Part shown: positions 1 through 9,935 of the stretch, in pieces
Position numbering within the stretch: the stretch's first letter is position 1
Layout of the letters: each line of letters opens with the position of its first letter
From: Pezizomycotina sp. ARF18
Taxonomy: Eukaryota > Ascomycota
Assembly (NCBI GenBank): GCA_002224055.1
Contig: AZLU01000232.1
Coordinates: 1 to 63,825, forward strand
DNA: 63,825 bases
Reading direction: 5' to 3'
Made by a program: the position numbers and the translations under genes
The notes under the pieces: model-generated
What the model saw: only the letters and a program-made list of their open reading frames with translations
Databases searched by the model: none
What the model was told of the DNA's origin: nothing

Positions 1-1344
1 TATTTAAAAAAAAAAAAACATGCCGATATTCCCCCGGTACTATGCCGGTTCCATAAGTGAATTCCGAAACAAGAAAGAAAAAAAATAAAAAAAAAAAATG
101 GTATCCATGAACTTTACTTGAACTATCGATATCTCCGCTCATCTTGTATTCGCCGTCAAGTTAGTAAACGTCCGAGTCGTAGTCGATGGCCCGTTCCGTT
201 ATTGTAGCACTTTGTTGCTCCGGATTCCTTTCTCTCGCTTGGAGGCCAGCACATTGTGCGTTCCACCAGCTTGCTTGCAAATGTGTGATCTCCTTTTCTG
301 ACATTGTTAGCAATCTCGTATACATTTGGCGGTTTTCATGGCGAAGGAGACGTCACGGATGGAAAGAAGGGATTTTAAGAATTTGGAACGATATTCGTTG
401 ACGAGCACCAGCGAGTTAATAATATATAATATAAGTTGGGTAAAATAATTATTATAACGTGTGATGCGAAGGAATAGTTGTTTACTGGATAGCAACAATC
501 CTATAGCCTAGAAGGTTTGATTGAAATATCCAAAAAAAAAAAAAAAAAAAAGGAAAGAGAAAAACGGGCGTTTTACTTTAGTCATTTCCTCATTCCCGCT
601 CTTATCATGCTTTTTGATTTAGATGATGATAGTTTCGCTGTGTTGATTGTTGATTGGAGGAGTTCTTTGCGCTCGAGTTATAGAAAAAAAAAAAAAAAAG
701 AAACCTTGCTAAGTTTTAAACCCAACAGTCGCGAAGAAAAAAAGCAGGGGGACGGAACCGAAGCGATGAATCACTGACTATCAATCCATTTAGCGATTTC
801 CACGCCGACATGGGTTAGGAAGGTAAATTATTATTATAGCGCTATCTCTCCTTTGAGATGAGGGAAATATCCAAGATATCATACGCAGATATATCTATAA
901 GGAATACATTCACTTTTATCTTTCGGTCAGGTTTTGTAAGCAATTTTTTTTTGTAATTGCTATTTGGAAAATTCTCGTAGATTGAGGGGTAAAAAAGGGG
1001 CTTGATTCAGCCATCAATACACTATCTAAGTAGAGAAACTAAAGAAATCAACCGTACATTGCTCCTATAACATTCCTATACTCTTTACGTCACCTGCCTT
1101 TTGAAAAAGAAGCAAATAGATATCATCGACAGGTTCATAAGCCAGTCTTCGTAAGAAAGAAAGAAAAAAAAAATATTAGGAAATAATATTAGATCGTGCA
1201 GTCGATGCCCATTCTATATTATTTGTTTCATTTTAATATAGATTCATTTTTGTTACACCTGGTCCATTTCGAGTACCAGTACAACTCAACCACTCCTTAC
1301 GACAACGCTATAATATACCTCTCCTTAGTTATGAGTGATGCGAA
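1..1344. other. AT-rich intergenic stretch, no gene seen
   Basis: I see no conserved protein or RNA here. The stretch holds several A runs (for example about 532-550 and 684-699) and scattered short open frames without codon or family signal. The last part lies downstream of the MARVEL gene on the minus strand and may carry its 3' untranslated region. Confidence 0.6.
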
Positions 1345-2388
1345 CTAGATTGGTACCTGGTGCTGGGGTGGCTGGTAGGGCTGATTCTGGTTATAGGCCG
1401 ACTGGTCGTAAGAGTTGTTCATTCCGTGAGCAAATTGCTGCTCCGGGTTTGGAGTACCCGTGGTCGCGGGAGGCGCGTAATGGCCCATTTCGTGCTCACC
1501 AACAGGAGCGGCGGGAGGCATAGGCTTGGGTTCGCCGGTTTCGTATTCTTCATCGACCGTACGGTCCTGTGGCAAGCAAGGGAGTAGAATACCAGAGCGA
1601 CAACCATGAGGACCCTATTTTATGATAAATAAATACTGGTTAGCGCTCTTGCTCTCCTTTTTTCTGAGAAAAAAAAAATTTTTTTTTTGTTGCAGACTGA
1701 GAAGCTATTGGTCAAGGCACTTACCAGACGAGGGCGCCGATTCCAGCAGCGGCAGCAGCGATCTTCCAGGCAGTCGAGAACTTGTTGCTGTACGAGTACG
1801 AGCTGCCGTTCCTGATTCGCTGTTGCTTGTGGAGGAGGTCTTCTTGGGACGGCGACCGCTTGATGATTGAAGAAGTGTTAGGGTCGAAATTGCTTGTGGG
1901 AAACGATAAGTTGCTAAGGTAGGCCCCATAGTCCTTGAGGTAGGACTCCGCGGACACCCTCGCGGCGAGAAGGGCCCAGCCACGAGCCAGAAGAAAACGG
2001 TCAAGCTCATGATACCAACAACGGACCACTTGTTATATGTGCGGGAAGAACCGCGGGACCAAGAAGTATGCAGCCAAGAATAGCCATGTCCAAACACAGG
2101 CAAAGAGCATAAGTGAAAGTGCCGGCGTCATAACGTCGAACCAGACGCCGGAGTAAACGCTGACAACGTAGGCGCAAAGCGCCAGCAGCAGAACAGACTG
2201 AAACCAGATCAAGAAACTTCAGTTAGCCAAGGTGAAACCGAAATAGTAGTTTTTAGGACGATTGAGAAAAATAACAAGAAGATAGAAAACTTACAAGTCC
2301 TCCGACTGCATATAGAATCCAATTAACCCTTTGGCGTTTGAGGAACCGTATTGTCCCATCCCGCCGCTCTCGTGTTTTCTGCCTCCAT
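1345..2388 (-). CDS. MARVEL-domain-like four-helix membrane protein
   Basis: Seen: three exons, 2295-2388, 1725-2197 and 1345-1614, with GTAAGT and GTAAGTGC donors and AG acceptors. The translated pieces hold four hydrophobic helices: one spanning the first splice junction (ILYAVGGL joined to SVLLLALCAYVV), one in VMTPALSLMLFACVWTWLFL, one around VVGIMSLTVFFWLVA, and one formed by VLMVVALVFYSL at the start of the last exon. A hydrophilic loop with a Ser/Asn-rich part precedes the last helix. The C-terminal tail is Pro/Gln/Asn-rich and ends PPQHQVPI, as in many fungal membrane-associating (MARVEL) proteins. The frame changes at least three times: after the ATG at 2388, near 1978 (one missing T would restore WLVA to WALLAAR) and near 1576. 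Function is not known; family members sit in the plasma membrane or in vesicles. The start is uncertain because of the early frame change. Confidence 0.7.
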
Positions 2389-3068
2389 TTTTAGTGTATA
2401 GTCGAAAGATATTCTTTGATTAACGAGAGACTGTTTTTGTGTAATAAACTTCTAGAAAAGAATAGACAAGTTGGTAGTCCTCGCTACTCAAAGCTACTAG
2501 AGCAATGTATAATATAATAATAGAAGATTGACGAGTAACCTACCTCTTTGTTTTGACTGCTGTACCGCTTTGACAAAAAAAAATAAAGCGAAATTAGGGG
2601 AAGGATGGTCAGGTTTTTATATAAACAAAGAAAGAATTACAACGAAGGGCGGGCTGGGTACCTACAAACATCAAGCACTCTAATAAATTCTTAGAGTCCC
2701 ACAAACTAAAAGCAGGAGAAAAAAAGCAAAAAAAAAAAAAAAACAGCCTGTATCTGTGGTTATCTTTCAATTTAATTTTAGTTCGCTGGCGATTTCCTTT
2801 CGCCATCTTCTCTTATCGTACTATTTCTTTTCTTTTTCCAATTTTTTTGTGCTTGTACCCTTGTATACTGCGACTCGAGCCGCCCACAATGTATCTGGAG
2901 CAGAAGACGTCTCGAGTAGTCTATTCTTTTTTGGTTAACTCATTTGCGACCGTAATAATTCTCTGCGCTTTGCTTTTTCCGCTTGCTACGGTCTCAAAAG
3001 CGCCGGGGACATCAGCCTCCTTGAGGCCCCGCTATCACAAGGGCGGGCGTGACCATCTTAGCAAGGCA

Positions 3069-3107
3069 GTCCCCGAAATGTGCCAGTGATGATCTCTATT
3101 CGGGGAC
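3069..3107. repeat. inverted repeat, GTCCCCGAA arms
   Basis: The arms GTCCCCGAA and TTCGGGGAC are perfect 9-base complements around a loop of about 20 bases. They lie in a short GC-rich island (2990-3120) within AT-rich DNA, and the loop contains GTGATGA, which matches a C-box. I found no convincing paired D box, so no RNA class is assigned. Confidence 0.45.
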
Positions 3108-3807
3108 CACCATCCATGGATGTCTTGGGTTTTTGGTGGGCGATACATTACTTAGAGAGTTCAAAGAGCTAGACCGTCAATAGGTGCGACAGAAGGGTAA
3201 ATTTTAAAATCGAAGAGCTTCTCACTGAGGTATATAAGGAGATTACCGTGAGGTGTATGTATTGTCTCTCATTGAAAACGAGAACCTCTGGGATTTCTTG
3301 CCGCGGGAGTTCAGCCGCACGTTAAAGATTTCGACCGATTCCAGTAAAACGAAGCGAGAGTATTTTCCCTGTGCGCAGCCAAAAACTATTCATATGATTC
3401 ATTCCCGTTTGAAAGCACTTAATTCTGCCATCGTGTACCACCCGCTTTCCGAGGCCTGTCATGGAAACGAAAGTCCAAAGAGAATTTGGATTTCACCAAG
3501 CAAACTGCACCAAGAAGCTGCACGGCCAGCATAGTGGGGGAAGCACTGCCCACTGCTCTTTTCTTCGTTCATCAATGTTCCGAGCAGAGACGTCTCAGAA
3601 ATCTCAGAGAGAGAAAACACTCAAGTCTGTTGGATTTTTTTAATTTCGCTCAGTCTATACAGCCAATAGTAGCGACACACCAGCTCTGGCGAGGCTAGGA
3701 CTAATTTTTGAAAAAAATTTTTATCCATCGCAGACTCATATGTGAGACAAAAGGGAAACTCCTTGGCTGCATACCAAAGGAGGGATGTAAATAATTAAAA
3801 AAAATAG

Positions 3808-3894
3808 TTTTGGTAGCGTGGGAACCACAGGGTTCTTGTCGGAATGTAGCCTGCGAACGGCGAAGCCAAGTCGCCTAAAGCTCGACACAACCAT
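3808..3894 (-). other. possible first exon with mitochondrial-leader-like peptide
   Basis: A minus-strand ATG at 3894 opens MVVSSFRRLGFAVRRLHSDK, which is rich in Arg and Ser, lacks acidic residues until near the end and resembles a mitochondrial presequence. A downstream splice to the rest of a protein could not be established, and nothing recognisable follows towards 2900. It may be chance. Confidence 0.2.
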
Positions 3895-4063
3895 TGTTAA
3901 AAAAAAAAAGAAGAAAAAAAGAGATGGAGTTGAACTCCGAAGCACGATCTAGCGCACTTCCGTATGGTAATCAAGAGGTCTTTCCACGATGAAACCCGGT
4001 ACAAGCAACGGTTAAGTAATTATATCGTGCTCAGGATCTCATCTTCGGCTGGAGCTCTTGTTT

Positions 4064-5287
4064 TTATCGCTTTCCTTTCACCAATCTTACTCCTCTACCA
4101 ACACCAGTGGCCCAGAAGCCCTCCACGGATCCACTCCCGAGACTAGGCCCAGAACCCACTCGAACGTTAAACCCCGAAATTGGTTCCACTTTCTCGTCCG
4201 ACCTTCGAATTTACCCTTGCCGTCTGTTGAAGATTTCTGTTTTGTTATTGCCCTTTGTGACGCCACCGTCCCATCTTTCACGAAGCAGTTGTTCGGTTGC
4301 TTCTCCGAAGGGCGATTTGCAAGCAAGGAAAGCATGTGATCGGGAATCCGTCGCAAGCTTGATTAGCGTTCCGAGATTTGGAACGGATAAACTAAAATCC
4401 CGGAAGATACCGCTTTACCAATGTCATCGGCCTGTCTAGAGATAGATGACACGGACGTGATAGTGCCAATGCAGACCTGTCTGGTCCTGCTGGTTTGTTG
4501 TTGAGGCCCGTGGACCGCATCGCGGTCGTGGCGGTCAGCGACTGCAAGCTGGTATTCCAATGCTGCCCGTCAGCACGAAACAGCTGCTCGTGCTGCATGA
4601 AAGACTTCCCAAATGTTAGAAAACCCCCCGACAATAGCTCCCTTGCGTTCTCCTTGGAAAGCTTCGTTTCGGCCATTACAACCTTGTTCGAACCGGGGTG
4701 CTCGCGCAGAAACTCAAGAAAAGACTGTTTACTTTCCTCGGACAGCGCCAGAGGATTTTACTAAATCCTCGTAGTCCTGTGACGTGATATAACCCTCCCA
4801 GTTCAAGTTGGCGCCCGCACCAACTACTTCTATCCGCCGCAAGGTCCCTTCGGCGGTTAGCCTGCTGAGTTCCCGTTCTGTCGCCGTGAGAGTCGGTAGC
4901 AGTGAATGGAGATGGTGGACATTCACTACCGGTGGCAATAGCTTCCGATAGTTTAATATGTCCGCGATACCTTCCCGCGACAGCCCCAACCCTCTCAGAT
5001 CCTCCGGCATAGGGTGAATTGGTGGTCCGAAGCGTATCTCATGGCCTCCGGCACATCCCGCGGCTCATCTCCGTCGGCACCCAAAATCCATCCTCCTGAC
5101 CACAAGCCCGTTTCTTCTAATCTCCGAAACTCATCTTCCGTGATAGAGCGTTTCTAGGGCTCGGGTTGCGCGATGAGGAGGATGATGAACCGGACGGCTG
5201 TAGCCGTTTGTGTAGTGGCGACTTCGATGCCTTCGTGCGCTTTCTGATGCCGGAAGAATGCGCCGCAGTAAAGCGTAGAGACGACAT
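4064..5287 (-). CDS. STK19: STK19 homologue (winged-helix nuclear protein)
   Basis: Seen: ATG at 5287 opens MSSLRFTAAHSSGIRKRTKA and a Ser-rich basic N-terminus. The conserved core follows in pieces: PPVVNVHHLHSLLPTLTATE and RELSRLTAEGTLRRIEVVGA near 4840-4930, then LSKENARELLSGGFLTF near 4610-4660, then LLRERWDGG near 4250-4290, and near the end GRTRKWNQFRGLTFEWVLG followed, after a frame change, by GVGRGVRLVKGKR and a stop at 4064. These are the hallmark segments of fungal proteins annotated Serine/threonine-protein kinase 19. The family is now understood as a tandem winged-helix DNA-binding protein rather than a kinase, and the human protein acts in transcription-coupled nucleotide excision repair. 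No kinase motif is present. There are at least five frame changes; one near 5150 would be repaired by one extra A in an AAA run. No intron is needed. Confidence 0.85.
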
Positions 5288-6236
5288 CGTCCAAAGTCTA
5301 GGTTCTATCTGCCTTACTCCTTCGTAGCTTATTGCGCACGCAGGATATCGAAGATGCCCCGGAAGATGAATGATAATTCGGAAGAGCTTTGAGTTGGTTG
5401 GCGCCCAGCTTTACAAATTTCCTTTTGAGTTAGAACTTGGGAGGATAGAAAAGAGTCATTTCCCTATTTTCCATGTGATATCCAAAAACTAAAGAGCGGA
5501 AGTTGCCGGCGCAGCCCTTTTTAGGTTTTTGTGGTAAGGTATTTTCTCCACACAGCCAAATATAGATAAGCAGAGAGAGCACTCTGCGTTCGCTGCGAGC
5601 TGCAAGCTGCAGCAAAGCCTCCACCAAAAAGTCCTGACCAAGGCCGTCTCTCCTATACGAGAAAGCTATTTTTTCTTCCAGCCAGCGCGATTGCAACCCA
5701 ATATTCAAGCCCCGGTTAGTTTGCTGAGGTTGAATTGCTTTAGTGAACTCGCATTTAGTGACTACCTGAGAGGTCACTTCAGCATACCAAGCACATATCA
5801 AGGGCAGGAGGACAAAGCGTATTGCCCGATTTCAACTTTTCGACTGACAGGATAGGTTTGATGGTATATTGCTATACCGTTAAATAGCACAAATTTTTCC
5901 ACCCCAAAATATCGGGTTCACCTGCAATTCTAGCGTCACGCGGTTAGAGAGGAAAGCATGCGGAAAACATTTTTGCAAGTTGTATTATATCCTGAGTAAT
6001 GAGCACTCAGTAGTATTCTGGCAAGGGCCGCCTTGCTGGTGTTTTATATTCGGCTTTTAAAACTTTTAATATCAACAGAGAATGCTTCGATAACCAGCAA
6101 TACAGAAGAAAGGACATTTAGTAATAGAACTATGCGTTTAGGAAGGGAGCGAAAAACAATAAAGTCACAAGAAAAAATTTTTTGAATAAATGACAGCCCA
6201 AGCAAAATGTAAAAATACTTATAAAATATGTAATTC

Positions 6237-6270
<34 letters not shown>

Positions 6271-6385
6271 AGGCCCCGGTAGATAGTATTAAATGCAATG
6301 CTTCCAAAAAACAAGTTGGAAGACAAAGGAGATAGGAGACTACACAATACCATGCTTTCAAAATAAAGATGGGTCCCATCTTTGA
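5288..6385. other. intergenic region between STK19 and DGAT2
   Basis: A 123-codon minus-strand frame at 5430-5801 has no recognisable domain and may be chance. An uninterrupted A run of about 30 bases lies at 6238-6267. The left part should contain the STK19 promoter and the right part the DGAT2 3' untranslated region. No other gene was seen. Confidence 0.5.
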
Positions 6386-8532
6386 TCACAAAAACTCCAT
6401 TTCCCCTTCCCAAATAAAGGCGAATTGTTCCTTATGGTCGTCCCAGAGCCTCTGCAGCTCATCCATATAACGCTGGTGTATTTCGTCCACAACTTTATCA
6501 GACGGATGAGGGTCTTGGACAACTGGAATAGGTCTTCCAACGATAGTGTGCACTGGGCGACGGTACGCCAAAAAGCCGACGTCATAGTTGAACACTCCAC
6601 TTCAAAAAGCAATTGGATGTCAGAAATTACGTTTTCAATCCCAGTCTAGAGAGAATTCTACATTCCGCCTTCGTACTATTAAGCATATATTAGGGAAACG
6701 TACCGCGCATGAAAGAGAGGAATGGTAAAGCCCAAAGTCTTCTTGACGAGGATCTGGAATTTGTAGATCAGGCTCGTCTTTTCCGGAACTATCTGGTCGT
6801 AGAGCTCATTTCGCCAAACGAGATAATAGGTACCAAGTGTGCACCAGTCCTGATCGCGACCCGGACGAAACCTATAGAGGAATACAAGTTAGTAATGTAG
6901 GGAAGATAGCAAAAAAAAAAAAAAAAAAGAGCCACTGGGGTTTTCTTGACACTAAACCGAGTCTTCGTTTTTAGCGGTATTCTGGGAATATTAATTACCT
7001 TTCCTCTTCCGTAATACTAACTGCATATTCCCTGGGAATGCGAGCAAAGACTCTTGTGCCCCACCAATAACAATCGTGATACCTTTTATGAAGTTAGCCT
7101 TGATTTTAGCCTGCAGATATATTGGATAATTCGTAAATACCTTGTCCTCTTTTCATGGCCTTATTCGGCTTGAATTCCTTAGGGGTGATTCCTGACGGCT
7201 TATCACTGTTTCTCCCACGCCATCTGCCGAAGAGCTTCGGCTTGACCTCTTTAACGGACGCATCTATATCTGATTGGCTGACTTCACCTTCCACACCACC
7301 CAATAGACCCTCGCAACTATAGACGCAAAAAATGGTATCTTGTTAGTATTCATTTGACTACACGCCGTCATGACATTGAGGGATACTAGTGAAAGACTAA
7401 CCTTTTCCTGCTGACGCTACCGACCCCATACCTAATCTCAATTAGCATTCCTCGTCAAAAAAAACTTGGTTAACGGCGTAGAGGTACGTACCAATGAGAT
7501 ATTCTCTATAAAATGGGATCCGGAAGTTGGTCTCTAGCGTCAATACCGTGTTAGAAATTCCTGGGAAAAGCTCATTCCAACCCGTAGTCTTAGTACGAGG
7601 TTTCCCCATGCGCCATGACCTACATGCAATGTTAGAGCTATACTAATAGAAAGTATATTCAGCGGTAGGCTAGGGAGAAATGGCCGTACCTATGATACCG
7701 TGCGGATGATACCCAAAGAGATAGTTATGTTCCGGCGACAGCTCGACGGAGCGGTGGAGATGCATAGGGAAGTATGAAGTGTAATTGGACCAGAATTTTG
7801 GAGACCGGATGAATGGAGATAGCCAATTACGCGGCGGACCATCGTGGGGTACTTCAGCAAAGGCCAAGTAGAGGAGATATGGTACAATGATCTAAGAAAC
7901 GGCTGTCAGTTTGCACGATAATGATATCGGAGTTAATTTGAGTCGCTTACAGGCCAGAACAACGGTACTGCACATAGAAACCAAAAAACCTGCGCAGGAT
8001 TAGTTAGTCTCCGATCTCAAAAAAAAAAAAAAAAAAAGAAAAGAAAAAAGAGGGAAATGCGAAAATAGCCCATACTGATAAGAAGAGTCCAGCGGCAAGC
8101 TCAAACCATAATATCGAAAGGGTTTGCATGCGTCTCCTAAATGGCACCCTTAGAGGGACCCACCGGATTCTGATGGAGGTGTCAGCATCGATGCTATATT
8201 CGCTAGACCCATAAGACGGGCACTATTATATATGCACACAAAAAAGAGACGGTAAAAAATCAAGAAGGAATCGAGGATATGAGGAAATAAACCGTACCCC
8301 TGCTGTCCTGCCGGTGCGTCGACTAACTGCGCGGTATCATCGCTTATCTGAGGGCTGTGAGGGGATTCGGCGCCCGTAAGCGTGAATCGTTCGAGCGCGT
8401 CGGCGAAAGCTGGGCACCGTCGTAGCTCACAAGGTTCGAGGTATCCAACTGTGCAGGTATTTTGGTTTCTGGTTTCAGCGGCTCGAACGTCGCATCGGAT
8501 ATTGGCTCCACTGGTTGAACCGGTTCCGCCAT
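6386..8532 (-). CDS. DGA1: diacylglycerol O-acyltransferase type 2 (DGAT2)
   Basis: DGAT2 enzymes make triacylglycerol from diacylglycerol and acyl-CoA at the ER and lipid droplets. Seen: nine exons at 8298-8532, 8076-8148, 7951-7989, 7690-7891, 7492-7619, 7402-7431, 6999-7316, 6704-6871 and 6386-6599, with introns of 60-149 bases. Exons 2 and 3 encode the N-terminal membrane hairpin. Exon 4 ends in YLFGYHPHGII, carrying the catalytic HPHG motif at 7697-7708. Exon 5 gives GWNELFPGISNTVLTLETNF, exon 6 GSVSRKS, exon 7 the fungal hydrophilic insertion and then GITIVIGGAQESLLAFPGN, exon 8 FVRVAIRTGAHLVP, and exon 9 NYDVGFLAYRRPVHTIVGRP and the C-terminus. Frame changes occur in exon 1, exon 5, the exon 5/6 region (one missing G in GGGG) and exon 7; the other exons read cleanly. 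Splice phases agree across most junctions. The family call is secure. Confidence 0.93.
7697..7708 (-). other. HPHG active-site motif of DGAT2
   Basis: The codons CAT CCG CAC GGT encode the His-Pro-His-Gly signature conserved in DGAT2 and MOGAT acyltransferases. The motif sits at the end of exon 4 in a stretch with no frame change. Confidence 0.9.
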
Positions 8533-8959
8533 GATTCCTTCTTCGTTGGGTTTCGGTTCCTTGGACGGATTTAGGCTCTGCGACAGGAGGAGAGAATATA
8601 GTTCTTTTGTGGAACGAAAAGCCTGAGAAAAAGGAGATGCCTGCTATAGTTCTGTGGTGGGACGAGTACAGGTGTTTCTTTTTTCGTTGGAAAAACTGAT
8701 CTCACGCGGCGGGCATGTGGGAGCTTTTTAAAAGAGATTGCCAAAATTTGGCCGTTATCTTCTTTCCCTTGTGATCGGAAGCGCGATTACATCAGAGCAA
8801 GTCCCCGTCTGCAGGTTTCAAGTCCGAAATTAAAGCCAAAGGGGAAAAAATATTATCGCGCAGTAGAGAATACAGACACAAGAAGGGTATATATAGGTAG
8901 TAGAACAGATAAGCCGAATTGGAATCCGAATAGCCTAAGCTTTGAATTGCTTAATAAAC

Positions 8960-8984
8960 AATAATAATAATAATAATAATAATA
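8960..8984. repeat. AAT microsatellite
   Basis: About eight uninterrupted AAT units in the intergenic region upstream of DGAT2. Confidence 0.9.
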
Positions 8985-9664
8985 AACAGCAAGGAAATAA
9001 ATAATATTATATTCAAATAGAAGAAATACTTAAAAGAAGGCGAGATAGTGGGGGCGACTTCTTTATTTTCTCCTGAATCGATTTTTTTTATTTATTTTTT
9101 GTGTTTAGGTATTTTGTTTTATTTTATTTTATTTTCCGGTTTAGACCGACCCAAATTATTTTACTGCCCAGGATTGGAAGAAATAACGTGTTAAGAAATA
9201 ACGTTGTTATTATTATTAAAAAATCACATGCAAATTTCTGGGGATTGTGATAATAAAAACACAAAGGCGACGGACATTACTCCCAATTATCTCCTTACCT
9301 CTAAATTATAAAGTAGGTAAAACGTGAAAAGAACAAAGATATATATACTGACTTCCGAGACATCGCGAGCAAATATATATATATACTTATATAAATAAAA
9401 TAATAAAGAAGTATCAGGGTCCTTTCGCTCCGAGCTCGAGCGAGCGGGATTCGGATACATTCGAGATTCGAGAATATTGTTCGATCCAAAATAAGGTTAT
9501 AACGGCATGAACGAGAATTTGAAACAACCTAAGTATTGAGACGCAATGTCGAGATATTAATAATAAATCAATAGAAAAGTACGCTGCTTGTCGCGCGAAT
9601 TATATACTTCGAGACTAAAAACCCGTTATCATTCTATAGTAGAAAACCTTGAAGGAACGATATC

Positions 9665-9691
9665 TAGTCTGGAGACCCTCTCTCCAGACTA
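9665..9691. repeat. perfect 11-bp hairpin
   Basis: TAGTCTGGAGA and TCTCCAGACTA are exact reverse complements separated by CCCTC. The string TCTGGAGACCCTCTC inside it occurs again near 50966. The surroundings are AT-rich and contain no gene. Confidence 0.8.
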
Positions 9692-9717
9692 TGAATACCA
9701 CGTTATTTCATTTCATA

Positions 9718-9763
9718 TTATTATTATTATTATTATTATATTATTATTATTATTATTATTATA
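9718..9763. repeat. TTA microsatellite
   Basis: About 15 TTA units with one slip in register near 9740, directly downstream of the 9665-9691 hairpin. Confidence 0.9.
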
Positions 9764-9899
9764 TAGTTTTTTTTTTTTAAGAAACACGACTTTTTTAAGA
9801 TCAGATACCAAAATATTCTGTATTTTACTCTATATTCTCGGCTATATTAAGTCTAATTCGAAGGGTATAGACTGGGCTAATTAGCTTGAATTCTTTTCT

Positions 9900-9900
<1 letters not shown>

Positions 9901-9932
<32 letters not shown>
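9901..9932. repeat. A32 homopolymer
   Basis: Thirty-two consecutive A residues; among the longest of many A/T runs in the window. No gene or element with target-site duplications flanks it, so it does not look like the tail of a recent retrocopy. Confidence 0.9.

Positions 9933-9935
<3 letters not shown>

Larger units (their letters stand above)
2389..4063. other. intergenic region with hairpin and possible short exon
   Basis: No conserved protein was recognised over 1.7 kb. Base composition is more balanced than in other gaps, with a GC-rich patch around 2990-3120. Two items are listed separately: an inverted repeat at 3069-3107 and a minus-strand leader-like peptide at about 3808-3894. A-runs occur at 2728-2743 and 3899-3920. 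Confidence 0.5.

Noticed and set aside
4087-5010. A protein kinase catalytic domain in the STK19 gene
   Set aside because: Despite the family name, no glycine loop, HRD or DFG motif is present; the family is winged-helix.
5430-5801. 123-codon minus-strand frame between STK19 and DGAT2
   Set aside because: No domain or family resemblance, no start context and no supporting splice structure; noted only in the intergenic entry.
9901-9932. Poly(A) tail of a retroposed element
   Set aside because: No upstream element body, reverse-transcriptase domain or flanking target-site duplication was found here or at the other long A runs.
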